Position numbers and translations under genes: made by a program. A stretch of 64,000 nt of DNA. Origin: a virus. This document shows, piece by piece, positions 16,825 to 25,223 of this stretch. The notes beneath the pieces are model-generated. The model did no database searches. It worked only from the letters and a program-made list of their open reading frames with translations, and was not told the origin of the DNA. The stretch's first letter is position 1. Every line of letters starts with the position of its first letter. The DNA is taken from positions 1-64,000 of IMG/VR virus record IMGVR_UViG_3300009130_000016. One strand, 5' to 3'.

Positions 16825-17331
16825 ATGGAGAATAAAATTAGAACAGCAAGAGAAATCAAGATGGATGATAATTTTTTGAAAGATGTGAATCTTAATGTAA
16901 AGATCGGGGCTGCAGAAAAAAGAAATAGGCCAGAGACAATTTACATAGAGATTTCTTTCTGGATAAAAAACACATCAGAATTAACAGATAACAATTACCT
17001 AAGAAAAAAGTTAAGGAGAGATTTAAAATCGATCTATACAGAGATATTGCATGACAAATTGGTGGATAATTTTTATTTCCCAAATCATGATGAAAATCTC
17101 TTTATCATCAACATACCTGACAATATCAATTACAATGATAAGAAAAACTTCGTTTCAATAGAGTTGTATTTGCATACCATAAACAATAAAGTTAAAGATA
17201 GCATTTCCTACCCTCTTAGTAAAAAGAAAAACACAGAGTTATATTCCGAGGCACTTATGATCGCAGAGAAGATGTGTAGCTCAAATGTGTTAAATGGTGA
17301 GTACGAGTTTTCGATTTCTAAAAAGAAATAA
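16825..17331 (+). CDS. Hypothetical protein
   Basis: The 168-residue protein has an N-terminal beta-rich part (VNLNVKIGAAEKRNRPETIYIEISFWIKNT), a basic helix (LRKKLRRDLKSIYTEILHDKL), a further strand pair, and an amphipathic C-terminal helix (YSEALMIAEKMCSS). No exact TATTTAT box is seen before it; the 5' region reads TTATTTTGTTATTAAG instead. It is located between head-core-type genes. I do not recognise the family. Confidence 0.75.
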   Translation: MENKIRTAREIKMDDNFLKDVNLNVKIGAAEKRNRPETIYIEISFWIKNTSELTDNNYLRKKLRRDLKSIYTEILHDKLVDNFYFPNHDENLFIINIPDNINYNDKKNFVSIELYLHTINNKVKDSISYPLSKKKNTELYSEALMIAEKMCSSNVLNGEYEFSISKKK

Positions 17332-17350
17332 CATTTTTCAAATAATGTTC

Positions 17351-17358
17351 TATTTATT
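17351..17358 (+). promoter_or_regulatory. Late-promoter-like box TATTTATT
   Basis: TATTTATTATTAAA ends 14 nt before ATG 17373. Confidence 0.55.
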
Positions 17359-17372
17359 ATTAAACCTAGAAC

Positions 17373-17744
17373 ATGAAGATTACAAAAAAGGAACTTGCTA
17401 AAATAGTTCAGGAGGAATTTGGACTTGAGAAAAACAAACGACTGAAGAAGAGGGGGGTGATTAAAGAGAGTTTTTTAGGAACTGACAATAGTGGATTAAC
17501 CGTAGACAGTTACGACTTGTCAAACGATGGAAATGATATCATAGTTCAACTTAATAATTATGAGCCAGTTAGGGTTGACGGTGAAAGATTCATTGATTCA
17601 TATGAGAAAGATGTAGAAAAGAAATTCCCTTCAATAATGACAAGCAATGAGATATTAATGTCATTTAAAAATACGAAAAAAGATATTTCTGAATACCTAA
17701 AGTCATATATAAAACAATATCTAAAATTAAAACCTACCAGGTAA
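17373..17744 (+). CDS. Hypothetical small virion/core protein
   Basis: This 123-residue protein begins MKITKKELAKIVQEEFGLEK, the clearest example of the N-terminal helix motif shared with other late proteins here. A basic segment (KNKRLKKRGVIKES), a small beta domain (SYDLSNDGNDIIVQLNNYEPVRVDGERF) and a helical C-terminus follow. It is located directly before the prohead protease gene. A small internal head protein cleaved after an aliphatic-x-Glu site is a reasonable guess, not a demonstrated role. Confidence 0.75.
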   Translation: MKITKKELAKIVQEEFGLEKNKRLKKRGVIKESFLGTDNSGLTVDSYDLSNDGNDIIVQLNNYEPVRVDGERFIDSYEKDVEKKFPSIMTSNEILMSFKNTKKDISEYLKSYIKQYLKLKPTR

Positions 17745-17763
17745 TATGTGGTAGGTTTTTTCA
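17731..17763 (+). terminator. Terminator overlapping gene end
   Basis: AACCTACCA and TGGTAGGTT form a 9-bp stem, followed by a T-run. The TAA stop at 17742-17744 is within the loop. Confidence 0.85.
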
Positions 17764-17790
17764 TTTAGAGTGTTTTTAGAAAAAACCCAA

Positions 17791-17798
17791 TATTTATT
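17791..17798 (+). promoter_or_regulatory. Late-promoter-like box TATTTATT
   Basis: TATTTATTAGTAAAAC ends 17 nt before the protease start at 17816, close to the extended form of the motif. Confidence 0.6.
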
Positions 17799-17815
17799 AG
17801 TAAAACAATAAAGCA

Positions 17816-18493
17816 ATGTCAAACAACAATCAGAAGTATATCATATCGGAATTCCACGAATTCTCTGCAGACAGAAAGATGATTCTTGAAGCTGAGAAGA
17901 AAGGTGGACTTATTACTCTTTCGGGTATTTTACAAAAAGCAGATACACTAAACAGAAACGGTAGAGTGTACCCTTTTGATATCCTTAAAAGAGAAGCAAC
18001 AAACTACATGGAGCAAGTAGATCAAAGAACTGCTTATGGTGAATTAGATCATCCAGATTCTGCAGTTATTTCTTTAGTTAACGTTTCGCACATGGTTGTT
18101 GATATGTGGTGGGAAGGAACCACTCTTTACGGTAAGGTTGTAATTTTTGATGAACACCCATCTGGAGCAAAGTTAAAAGCTATCCTTAAAGGTGGAGGGG
18201 TTTTAGGAATTTCTTCAAGAGGTGTTGGTTCAGTTAAATCAATAAATGGTAATGATGTAGTACAAGAAGATTTCGAATTAATAGGGTTTGACTTTGTGTC
18301 ATCACCATCTACACCTGGAGCATATATGTTCAAAGAAGGTAGAGAAATTGGTATGCGTGGAATGGTTAAACTAGACAACGGACAAGTTGATTTAGTTGCA
18401 GAAACAAATGTTGAGAAAGCAATTAAAGAAAACTTAGACAAATACAAAGAGTTGTATTCTCAGTTAAACGATGGTTACTGGGGTAATTTGTAA
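17816..18493 (+). CDS. 21: Prohead core protease (T4 gp21-like)
   Basis: This serine protease of the prohead (family S77-like) cleaves scaffold, capsid and core proteins during head maturation. In the 225-residue sequence the catalytic His is in YGELDHPDS (H79) and the nucleophile Ser in VLGISSRGVGSV (S133/S134). The NRNGRVYPFDILKREATNY block (46-64) is also typical of gp21. Length and gene order (protease, scaffold, capsid) match T4. The N-terminal MSNNNQKYIISEFHEF lacks the export-like features of a signal peptide. Its own promoter-like box lies 17 nt upstream. Confidence 0.93.
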   Translation: MSNNNQKYIISEFHEFSADRKMILEAEKKGGLITLSGILQKADTLNRNGRVYPFDILKREATNYMEQVDQRTAYGELDHPDSAVISLVNVSHMVVDMWWEGTTLYGKVVIFDEHPSGAKLKAILKGGGVLGISSRGVGSVKSINGNDVVQEDFELIGFDFVSSPSTPGAYMFKEGREIGMRGMVKLDNGQVDLVAETNVEKAIKENLDKYKELYSQLNDGYWGNL

Positions 18494-18516
18494 AAAAATT
18501 AAGGATTTTAACTTAC

Positions 18517-18538
18517 AAAAAAGGAATTTCCTTTTTTT
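18517..18538 (+). terminator. Weak terminator-like hairpin
   Basis: An A-run plus GG pairs with CC plus a T-run around a 5-nt loop, 24 nt after the protease stop. The stem is mostly A-T, so some readthrough into the scaffold gene is likely. Confidence 0.5.
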
Positions 18539-18543
18539 AATAA

Positions 18544-18551
18544 TATTTATT
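18544..18551 (+). promoter_or_regulatory. Late-promoter-like box TATTTATT
   Basis: TATTTATTGAAAAAC ends 17 nt before the scaffold start at 18569. Confidence 0.55.
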
Positions 18552-18568
18552 GAAAAACATCGAAAACA

Positions 18569-20002
18569 ATGTCAAATAAAAAGTCAATCATAAAAGAAGC
18601 AGTTGCTGATATTAAGGCGATCAAACAATACGCTAAAGAGGAAGCTGTGAAACAATTGGAAGAAAAAATTCAACCTAAAATAGAAGAGATGCTAGATAAG
18701 AAAATTAACGAATCTGTAAACATTGAAACTGAAGATGCTTCTATTGAAGTTACTGACACTGGTGTTACAGTAGAGAAAGACGGAACAACAGTTTCTGTTG
18801 ACAATGCTGAAGGATCAGAAATGGACAGCGAATTTATAGACACTCCAGTTGCTGGCGTAATGGATGCAATTGTTGGAGATGAAGAGCCATCATTCGAAAC
18901 TGAAGAAGAAACTGAAGAAGAACCTGTTGAAGATTTTTCTGACGAAGGAGAAACTGAAGATGAAATTGAAGCTGAAGAAGAAACGGAAGACGAAGCATCT
19001 GAAGAAGAAGATGAGGAAGAAACTGAAGAAGAAACTTTATTTGAAGTTGTTCAGTTCGAAGAAGAAGAAATTGAATTAGAAGAGCCTGCTGCTGCTGCTG
19101 AAGAACCTGCTATTGAGGAACCTGCATTAGAGGAACCTGCAATGGAAGAGCCAGCTGTTGAAACTCCAGAAGCAAATGTTACTTTAGATTTATCTCCATT
19201 AGTTGACATGATGCAAAAAGTATTAGACAAATTGGAAGGTGGATCTCCAGAAGGAGAAGAAGGTGAAGTTGAAGTGATTGATGACACTACTGCTGAGGAG
19301 CCTGCATTAGAGGAGCCTGCAATGGAAGAGCCAGCTGTTGAAGAGGAGCCAGAAGCTATCCAAGAATTTGAACTTTCTGAATTCGAAGAAACTTTCTCTG
19401 AAGGGGACTTGGTTGACGAAGGAGAAATTGTTGGTGAAACAGAAGAATTAGAGGAAGAAGACTCAGTTGAAGAACAAATGGGAGTTGGACACCTTGCAAA
19501 AAATGACGGAAGATCTGCTGGTAAATTACCAAGAGAAGTAAGTCATAAACTAAAAGAAAACACAGCTCAAAATGAGTCCGATGCGGATGAGCTTATTAAG
19601 GAAAACAAAGGTTTAAAGAAAGACATCAGTGAATTTCAAGAAGCATTTATCATGCTTAGAGATCAACTTGATGAGATGCAAAATTTCAATGCGAAATTAG
19701 CATTAGCTAACAAGGTCTTTTTAAATGGTGGTCTTACTACTGATGAGAAGCATGCAATCAGCGAAGAGTTTGATGCTGCTACAACAGTAAAAGAGGCAAC
19801 AGAAGTGTACCATAGAATTATCAAGGAACATAAGATCTCTTTAAAAGAATCTACAGTTAGCAAAATCAAATCTAAGAACATTAATGTTGGTAAATCTAAA
19901 GAAACTGCTAAGCCACTTTACGAAAGTGCTCAAGCAAAAGTTCTTAAAGAATCCACTTTAAGACAACAAAGATTAGCTGGTATTATAAAAAACGAAGATT
20001 AA
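18569..20002 (+). CDS. 22: Prohead scaffold/core protein (gp22-like)
   Basis: The position between protease and capsid genes and the composition support a T4 gp22-type scaffold. The 477 residues start with a basic helix (MSNKKSIIKEAVADIKAIKQ), then a very acidic Glu/Ala/Pro-rich stretch (about residues 110-295), a coiled coil (residues 335-385, IMLRDQLDEMQNFNAKLALANKV), and a basic C-terminus ending LKESTLRQQRLAGII. T4 gp22 is shorter, about 270 residues; the extra length is the acidic repeat section. A 48-nt unit encoding EEPALEEPAMEEPAVE occurs twice. The scaffold is probably degraded by the upstream protease during maturation. Confidence 0.85.
   Translation: MSNKKSIIKEAVADIKAIKQYAKEEAVKQLEEKIQPKIEEMLDKKINESVNIETEDASIEVTDTGVTVEKDGTTVSVDNAEGSEMDSEFIDTPVAGVMDAIVGDEEPSFETEEETEEEPVEDFSDEGETEDEIEAEEETEDEASEEEDEEETEEETLFEVVQFEEEEIELEEPAAAAEEPAIEEPALEEPAMEEPAVETPEANVTLDLSPLVDMMQKVLDKLEGGSPEGEEGEVEVIDDTTAEEPALEEPAMEEPAVEEEPEAIQEFELSEFEETFSEGDLVDEGEIVGETEELEEEDSVEEQMGVGHLAKNDGRSAGKLPREVSHKLKENTAQNESDADELIKENKGLKKDISEFQEAFIMLRDQLDEMQNFNAKLALANKVFLNGGLTTDEKHAISEEFDAATTVKEATEVYHRIIKEHKISLKESTVSKIKSKNINVGKSKETAKPLYESAQAKVLKESTLRQQRLAGIIKNED
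19115..19342 (+). repeat. 48-nt direct repeat within the scaffold gene
   Basis: Copies at 19115-19162 and 19295-19342 differ at two positions. They encode EEPALEEPAMEEPAVE in the acidic section, and are separated by 132 nt encoding LDLSPLVDMMQKVLDKLEGG and flanking residues. Confidence 0.85.
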
Positions 20003-20035
20003 TTCATAAAAAAAAGAACGAATTAATCAGTTTTT
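19997..20035 (+). terminator. Hairpin between scaffold and capsid genes
   Basis: GATTAATTC (19997-20005, overlapping the scaffold stop) pairs with GAATTAATC (20020-20028) and is followed by AGTTTTT. The A-T-rich stem and short T-run suggest a partial terminator or RNA-processing site, which would adjust capsid relative to scaffold expression. Confidence 0.5.
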
Positions 20036-20048
20036 GAAAAACTTAGAC

Positions 20049-20056
20049 TATTTAAA
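20049..20056 (+). promoter_or_regulatory. Variant box TATTTAAA before the capsid gene
   Basis: CTATTTAAATTAAAC ends 27 nt before ATG 20084. It matches the first six bases of the box only, so a separate promoter for the capsid gene is a weaker call than for neighbours. Confidence 0.35.
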
Positions 20057-20083
20057 TTAAACAAAACTTTAAACTTAAAAAAA

Positions 20084-21739
20084 ATGAGCGGAATTTTAAA
20101 CTCAGGTAACGTAGGTTTGACTAACATCAAAACTCTTGCCGAACAAAGAAAAGCTATCGTTTCTAACTGGGATAACTCAGGATTGTTAGAAGGATTGAAA
20201 GGTATGAAAAAGTCCAACATTGCTCAGTTGCTTGAAAACCAAGCTGCTAACATGTTGAACGAGGTTACTTTAGATTCATCTGCTGGTAGATTCGACACAG
20301 TAGCGTTCCCAATCGTGAGAAGAGTATTCTCTAGATTATTGGCTAACGAATTAGTTTCAGTACAACCATTAGCACTTCCTTCAGGATTGTTATTCTATTT
20401 AGATGCGAAAGTTTCTTTCAATGGAGCTGACAACACTTTTGATAACCAAATTGGAAGAGCTGCTGAACTTGCTGGACAACAAAAAGTATCTCCAAAAAAT
20501 GATGCAAACGGACAAGCTGGTCCTCAATTCGCAGACACTACTGCATACGAAAGATTCTACAACAACAAAGGATTTGACCTTTCTTTTGGACAAGGTACAA
20601 CAAACTTAGCTGGTGTTGTTAACAATACAGCTACTGCTGCTGATGCTGCAAACGGACTTCTTCCATTGACTATGGATTTAGGTGCTGGATATGACGTTTC
20701 TAAATCTCAGTCTTCTTCTACTTTAAGATTTACTGCTTCTACGGATCTTTATTATTCTTCAGGATCAGAAAACATCTTATTAGTTGCTGCTGGTGAAGAG
20801 CTTCCTTTCTATCACGGAATCCAAGATTACTCTTTAGATTTATTTGATTCTCAAATGGCTAAAGTTGTTTTTGATCTTAGACCTGCGTCTGTAGAAGGAT
20901 CTAACTTTAACTCATCAATGGTTAATGATGAAACAAACTTCGGTGCTGCTTTAACATTGGAAATTAAGCCTTTATACGAGGTATTTAATGACCTTGAAGC
21001 GAGTTCTGAAATGGCTGAATTGACTATTCAATTCTCATCTGTTACTGTATTTACTGTAACTAGAAAATTAAGAGCTCACTGGACTCCAGAATTAGCTCAA
21101 GATTTAGAGGCTTACCACTCTATCGATGCTGAAGCAGAATTAACTGCACTTCTTTCTGAGCACATTGCTGCTGAGGTTGACAGAGAAATCATCATCGACT
21201 TGATTAACGAAGCTCCATTCAGAGCTAGATGGGATTATAACGGTTTACAAAACAATGCTAACTTCTTCGGAACGCAAAAGGATTGGAACCAAACTTTAAT
21301 CACAAGAATCAACGAAATATCTGCACAAATTCACAAAGCAACATTGAGAGGTGGAGCTAACTGGGTAGTTTGTTCTGCAGAAGCTGGTGCGATTTTTGAT
21401 GATTTAGAATACTTCCACGTTGCTGGTTCTGCATCTCCAGAGCAAGAAAAATACAACTTGGGTGTTGAGAAAATCGGAAATTTAGGAAACAGATACACAA
21501 TCTTCAAAGATCCTTATTTACCTGCTGAGATCGTATTAATCGGTCACAAAGGAAATACTTTCTTAGAAGCTGGTTACATCTACGCTCCTTACATTCCTTT
21601 ACAATTAACGCAAACTATTTATGATCCAAACGACTTCACACCTCGTAAAGGTATCATGACTAGATACGCTAAGAAAATGGTTAATAACAGATTCTATGGT
21701 GTAATTGTAGTTGATAATATCAGAACTTACGCTGTATAA
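20084..21739 (+). CDS. 23: Major capsid protein (T4 gp23-like)
   Basis: This is the main shell subunit of the head. The N-terminal section NIAQLLENQAANML (residues 46-59), then AFPIVRRVFSRLLANELVSVQPLALPSG (76-103), is the conserved gp23 block, and the C-terminal VVVDNIRTYAV-type ending also matches. The length of 551 residues is close to T4 gp23 (521). The protein is expected to be processed near residue 50-65 by the gp21-like protease; a site of aliphatic-x-Glu type occurs at LLE/NQ, but the exact cut is not shown. Codon choice is notably regular (AAC, AAA, GGA, GCT), as expected for a highly expressed gene. A strong terminator follows. Confidence 0.95.
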   Translation: MSGILNSGNVGLTNIKTLAEQRKAIVSNWDNSGLLEGLKGMKKSNIAQLLENQAANMLNEVTLDSSAGRFDTVAFPIVRRVFSRLLANELVSVQPLALPSGLLFYLDAKVSFNGADNTFDNQIGRAAELAGQQKVSPKNDANGQAGPQFADTTAYERFYNNKGFDLSFGQGTTNLAGVVNNTATAADAANGLLPLTMDLGAGYDVSKSQSSSTLRFTASTDLYYSSGSENILLVAAGEELPFYHGIQDYSLDLFDSQMAKVVFDLRPASVEGSNFNSSMVNDETNFGAALTLEIKPLYEVFNDLEASSEMAELTIQFSSVTVFTVTRKLRAHWTPELAQDLEAYHSIDAEAELTALLSEHIAAEVDREIIIDLINEAPFRARWDYNGLQNNANFFGTQKDWNQTLITRINEISAQIHKATLRGGANWVVCSAEAGAIFDDLEYFHVAGSASPEQEKYNLGVEKIGNLGNRYTIFKDPYLPAEIVLIGHKGNTFLEAGYIYAPYIPLQLTQTIYDPNDFTPRKGIMTRYAKKMVNNRFYGVIVVDNIRTYAV

Positions 21740-21765
21740 TCTTAGGATTAACGGTTAAGGCATAT

Positions 21766-21798
21766 AAAAGGAAGAAACTTAGTTTCTTCCTTTTTTTT
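21766..21798. terminator. Strong bidirectional terminator
   Basis: AAAAGGAAGAAACT pairs with AGTTTCTTCC and the following T-run. It serves the capsid gene on the plus strand and the HD-hydrolase gene on the minus strand, whose stop lies in the loop. Confidence 0.9.
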
Positions 21799-22318
21799 GT
21801 TTAACACTTTTTTTAGGGTCTGTCAATTGATTAAACCTATCTAAAAACGCAGACTCAGCTTCTTTTGGAGTTAATGTTGCAACATTGCCGTCCTCTCCTT
21901 TATAGTTCTCGAATTCAGTAATAAGCATCTGTTTATCAGCTTTTTTTACCTCAAGACTCATAGGAAACTCCAAATCGAAAAACTTATAAATAAATTCCAT
22001 TAAAGCATCCTCTTTCTCCATGTAAACAGGAAGCCTGTTTTTAATTGGTGTAGGCATATCGACCATGTAAGCTTCAGTTGCATCATGCAACAAGGCAGAT
22101 AGTGCATGTTCTTCTGGTACCAATTTAGAACATGCAACAGAGTGTTCTGCAACCGAGTAAAAATTGTTGCAATGTCCTGCAAATCTACATAAATTAGACA
22201 ATGCATGTGCAATATCTTCGATCTTTATTTGACCTTCTTTTGGGTCAAAAGGATCAATTAAAACACCTGTAAAAGTTTCAATTACACCATTTTTTTCACC
22301 TTCTGTTCTGTGTTCCAT
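21779..22318 (-). CDS. HD-domain phosphohydrolase (YfbR/nucleotidase-like)
   Basis: This 179-residue metal-dependent phosphohydrolase is probably a nucleotidase acting on nucleoside monophosphates. The HD fingerprint is seen in order: DIAHALSNLCRFAGH (H38, H49), FYSVAEHSVACS (H59), ALLHDATEAYMVDMP (H78-D79 and a later Asp), and PIKNRLP. Related proteins are common in tailed phages and are linked to nucleotide-pool control. It is the only minus-strand gene between the capsid and neck genes and shares a bidirectional terminator with the capsid gene. Confidence 0.88.
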   Translation of the reverse strand: MEHRTEGEKNGVIETFTGVLIDPFDPKEGQIKIEDIAHALSNLCRFAGHCNNFYSVAEHSVACSKLVPEEHALSALLHDATEAYMVDMPTPIKNRLPVYMEKEDALMEFIYKFFDLEFPMSLEVKKADKQMLITEFENYKGEDGNVATLTPKEAESAFLDRFNQLTDPKKSVKQKKGRN

Positions 22319-22375
22319 AATTAAGTTTATTTATCAAAGTTAACAATAAACATGTAAACAAAGAAATATTTGAAC

Positions 22376-22383
22376 TATTTATA
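22376..22383 (+). promoter_or_regulatory. Late-promoter-like box TATTTATA
   Basis: TATTTATAAGTAAAAG ends 10 nt before ATG 22394 and is a full match to the extended motif. Confidence 0.6.
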
Positions 22384-22393
22384 AGTAAAAGAT

Positions 22394-22654
22394 ATGAATT
22401 TTAAAGCAAATTACGAAATTGTAAACCTTGTATCTGGATTAAATGAGTTTCCTACGTCTGGAAACACATCAGAAATACACCAAGTTTATTGCATTGCACC
22501 AGGAAGTGTTACAATTAAAGCTGTTGGTGGAGGTGAAGCAGATTTTGCACTTACAGCAAACGATAAAGTTGATGTTCTTACAAGAAGCGTAGATGTATCA
22601 AGTGGTACATTTATAGGTTTTAGGACAAAAAACGACTCTCAAAGATATTTATAA
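22394..22654 (+). CDS. Small virion protein, beta-rich
   Basis: The 86-residue product is beta-rich (EIHQVYCIAPGSVTIKAVGGGEADFALTANDKV). The Gly/Ala composition and VDVSSGTFIGFRTKN ending resemble small head-decoration or connector proteins of tailed phages, but I cannot assign a family. It is the first gene of the neck operon, 16 nt before the gp13-like gene, after a perfect late-promoter-like box. Confidence 0.75.
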   Translation: MNFKANYEIVNLVSGLNEFPTSGNTSEIHQVYCIAPGSVTIKAVGGGEADFALTANDKVDVLTRSVDVSSGTFIGFRTKNDSQRYL

Positions 22655-22670
22655 TATAAATTAACTAATT

Positions 22671-23846
22671 ATGTCATTTTGTACAGATGGATGTCTTACA
22701 GGTGTAACATCAGTTGATAAAACTAGGATGTTTAACCGTATTAGACGAAAACTTGGTGCACCAGTTATGGGTGTTGAACTTGTTGACGAACAAATAGAGG
22801 AATGTATTTGTGAGGCAATAGAAGAATACTCTTACCAAATTAACACTTGGGCAATGGAAAACAAAATGGCAGAAATGCTAGGTCTTCCAACTACTGTTGA
22901 TTTTACCTTAAAATATGTTACACACTCATTATATTTCGAAAAGTCTTTTGCTAAAAGTGCATCAGAGATGATAGGTGGTGGTGTAAACACTACAAGAGAA
23001 TTGAAAACAGCCTCAATACCATTAACTTCTGGAACTCAAAATTATGAAATTTCGGATAAACATGAGATTGAAGAATTGATGTGGTATACGCCTTCTTATA
23101 TTAACATGTTTGGGCTTGACCCGTTTGCAAACTCAAATATTGCATTTTCAGAATTTGGTGCCAGTTTTGCTGGACAAACACTTTACCATGTAATGCCTGT
23201 TTTTGATACAATTTTAACTGCTCAGGCAGCTGAATTAAGAAATAAAGTAAGAGGGTCGGAATATTCGTTTTCTATACACAAGGGGCCTGCAGATAAGAGG
23301 GTCATAAGGTTATATCCAATACCAAATGCTAATAATGGAGGCTCTAGTGGATCTATGGGTATAGGCGGTGGTGCTGGTACACCAGGGACAGTTTTTTATC
23401 AATACTATGATAAGATTAGTGATTTTGGTAATCCAGAATATTCTGGAAACACATCAGGTGGGTACACGGCTCAAACTGGCGACCAAGGAAACGGTGTTGT
23501 ATCAGGTCCTGCAGATGCACCTCTTTACAATCTAAATTGGAGTCAACTAAATGACTTGGCTAAATCTTGGATTAAAAAATATGCACAAGCATTGGCGAAA
23601 GAATTATTGGGTATCGGTATTAGAGGGAAATTCAGCGGAGAACTTCCAATACCAGATGCATCACTAACATTGAATAGTGGCGATTTAATTTCAACAGGTA
23701 GAGCCGATCAAGAAAGGTATCTTGAACAACTTAGAACCGATCTTGAAAAACTAAACCTTAAAAAACTATTGGAAGAAAGGGCTGAAATGTCCGAATCAAT
23801 TAATAAAGCATTACAGGCTATTCCTTTGGGAATATACTGGGGATAA
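22671..23846 (+). CDS. 13: Neck protein (gp13-like)
   Basis: The neck joins head and tail after packaging. The N-terminal DKTRMFNRIRRKLGAPVMGVELVDEQIEECICEAIEEYSY (split across residues 16-56) is the helical start typical of gp13 proteins, followed by the internal EIEELMWYTPSYIN, and the C-terminal WIKKYAQALAKELLGIGIRGKFSG. The protein has 391 residues against 309 in T4; a Gly-rich insert around residues 220-285 explains part of the difference. The gene order capsid, neck 1, neck 2 and tail terminator supports the call. Confidence 0.8.
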   Translation: MSFCTDGCLTGVTSVDKTRMFNRIRRKLGAPVMGVELVDEQIEECICEAIEEYSYQINTWAMENKMAEMLGLPTTVDFTLKYVTHSLYFEKSFAKSASEMIGGGVNTTRELKTASIPLTSGTQNYEISDKHEIEELMWYTPSYINMFGLDPFANSNIAFSEFGASFAGQTLYHVMPVFDTILTAQAAELRNKVRGSEYSFSIHKGPADKRVIRLYPIPNANNGGSSGSMGIGGGAGTPGTVFYQYYDKISDFGNPEYSGNTSGGYTAQTGDQGNGVVSGPADAPLYNLNWSQLNDLAKSWIKKYAQALAKELLGIGIRGKFSGELPIPDASLTLNSGDLISTGRADQERYLEQLRTDLEKLNLKKLLEERAEMSESINKALQAIPLGIYWG

Positions 23847-23857
23847 ATTAAACACGT

Positions 23858-24427
23858 ATGTCAAACCACAAAGACTTATATGGGTCTCAAAGACCAGATG
23901 AAGCAGAAAAGAATTTATCAGAAAACAAAGGTATCGATCTTTTTTTCGGAGACCTAGAAGCCTCTTTTTTTGACCAAGTAGGTAAAGAGATGACAATCAA
24001 TATCTTAAAAGAGAGTTTTATCCTTTATAGAGTTGATTTGAACAAGACTTCTTCTCATGCTTTATACGGGGAATCCATTCAAAAAGAATATAGAGATCCA
24101 GTTGAAGTTTTTGGAAGAATAAATGTCGAGGTTGATGATCCGACAATGAGGACCAAAAATGGTATAACCAAACAAGGTATGGGTCAACTTACAGCCAGCT
24201 TACATCTTTCTCACTTAGAGGAAATTGGAATACTGGAAATGGATGAAAATGATCCTGTAATCGATATGAAGAAAGGTGACTTTATCGGATATAAAGGCCA
24301 GTTCTATGAAGTGTGGGATGATGGTTATGCACAAATTGCTAACCAATTCTCTTATGCAGGAGATAGAAGAGCTTTCTTAAGAGTTCGTGCAAAAGAAGTT
24401 GATAGAGACGTATTTAACGGAATATAA
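23858..24427 (+). CDS. 14: Neck protein (gp14-like)
   Basis: This 189-residue protein follows the gp13-like gene by 11 nt. It contains IDLFFGDLEASFFDQVGKEMT and YRVDLNKTSSHALYGES, then a beta-barrel-like region with GQLTASLHLSHLEEIGI, DFIGYKGQFYEVWDDGY and RAFLRVRAKEVDRD. The barrel layout fits a head-tail connector. T4 gp14 is 256 residues. The assignment rests mostly on order and fold pattern, so gp14 is a likely rather than proven identity. A terminator-like hairpin follows directly. Confidence 0.72.
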   Translation: MSNHKDLYGSQRPDEAEKNLSENKGIDLFFGDLEASFFDQVGKEMTINILKESFILYRVDLNKTSSHALYGESIQKEYRDPVEVFGRINVEVDDPTMRTKNGITKQGMGQLTASLHLSHLEEIGILEMDENDPVIDMKKGDFIGYKGQFYEVWDDGYAQIANQFSYAGDRRAFLRVRAKEVDRDVFNGI

Positions 24428-24433
24428 ATAGAA

Positions 24434-24460
24434 AAGATGACTCTTAGGTCATCTTGTTTT
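24434..24460 (+). terminator. Rho-independent terminator
   Basis: AAGATGAC and GTCATCTT form an 8-bp stem with a 6-nt loop, followed by TGTTTT, 7 nt after the gp14-like stop. Confidence 0.75.
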
Positions 24461-24588
24461 GTATAAACTTTTCTCTTCGAAATACCATAAAACTCTGTAT
24501 AGAATATACTTAGAAGGTAATAGTGCAATTGTGAATATTTTAAAAACAACAACATAACTAATAATTGCGTTTTCTGTGTATTGGGTTT

Positions 24589-24843
24589 TTACAATTCCCT
24601 TTGTGATCCAACATTCCCTTTAATACTTTTTATAAAAGACTTAAATCTTGTCTTCAGTTTTCTCTCGTGAATAGCAACTCGATAGGCACCATTCATTTGC
24701 TTCACAAGTAAATCGGCAAACTTATTTCTTTCGACTTGACTCATGTCACTACAATAAATTCTAATCATTGTTTTGAATCCACGGTGCATTTTATCACTTA
24801 GCATTCTGTTTACTATCTTGTCACTAACTTTGAGGTTATCCAT
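24589..24843 (-). CDS. Small basic hypothetical protein
   Basis: This 84-residue, Lys/Arg-rich protein starts MDNLKVSDKIVNRMLSDKMHRG and continues with MSQVERNKFADLLVKQMNG and a basic C-terminus (RKLKTRFKSFIKSIKGN). It is fully helical by composition. It is the last gene of a minus-strand run of small accessory genes. The arrangement is typical of phage early regions, whose products often modify host functions. No family recognised. Confidence 0.65.
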   Translation of the reverse strand: MDNLKVSDKIVNRMLSDKMHRGFKTMIRIYCSDMSQVERNKFADLLVKQMNGAYRVAIHERKLKTRFKSFIKSIKGNVGSQREL

Positions 24844-24890
24844 ATGATCTAATTATTGTTTCAATAGTTCTAACGAGAAAACTACTCAGT

Positions 24891-25223
24891 TTATTCCTCA
24901 CCTAAAGCTCTTTTTACAGCTTTTCTTGCTTTATCTACGTTGAAGTCTAGTAACTGCCCTTTTTCATCATAGGTATTAAGAAGATCAGTTAAAGCCTCTA
25001 GCATATCTGGAGCAGATTGAATAAGCTTTGCATTTGCCTGTCTTTCTCGAACAGTAACAGTTTCACACATAGATTCATAATTTCCAGTTTCATCATCAGG
25101 GTCATTTGAATTCATTGCACAAACTGTGGCATATCCAGAGCCAGCAAAAACGTAATGAGATTTCTTTCCCTCACTTGTACAACAGGCTTCCCAAGGCCCT
25201 TTCGTTCCTCCAAAATCTTTCAT
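24891..25223 (-). CDS. Conserved-type phage hypothetical protein
   Basis: The 110-residue protein has a pattern often seen in phage hypothetical proteins: TKGPWEACCTSEGKK, a beta section ending in VFAGSGYATVCAMN, then RQANAKLIQSAPDMLEALTDLLN. The ANA-x-LI-x-APDMLEAL motif recurs in many phage and prophage proteins of unknown role. Four Cys residues lie in the first two thirds, including an adjacent pair. The start overlaps the upstream gene stop by about 4 nt. Function unknown. Confidence 0.8.
   Translation of the reverse strand: MKDFGGTKGPWEACCTSEGKKSHYVFAGSGYATVCAMNSNDPDDETGNYESMCETVTVRERQANAKLIQSAPDMLEALTDLLNTYDEKGQLLDFNVDKARKAVKRALGEE

Noticed and set aside
24352-24555. 67-codon minus-strand frame overlapping the gp14-like end
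   Set aside because: It runs antisense through the gp14-like gene and its terminator hairpin, with Phe/Tyr-rich composition typical of A+T-rich chance frames.
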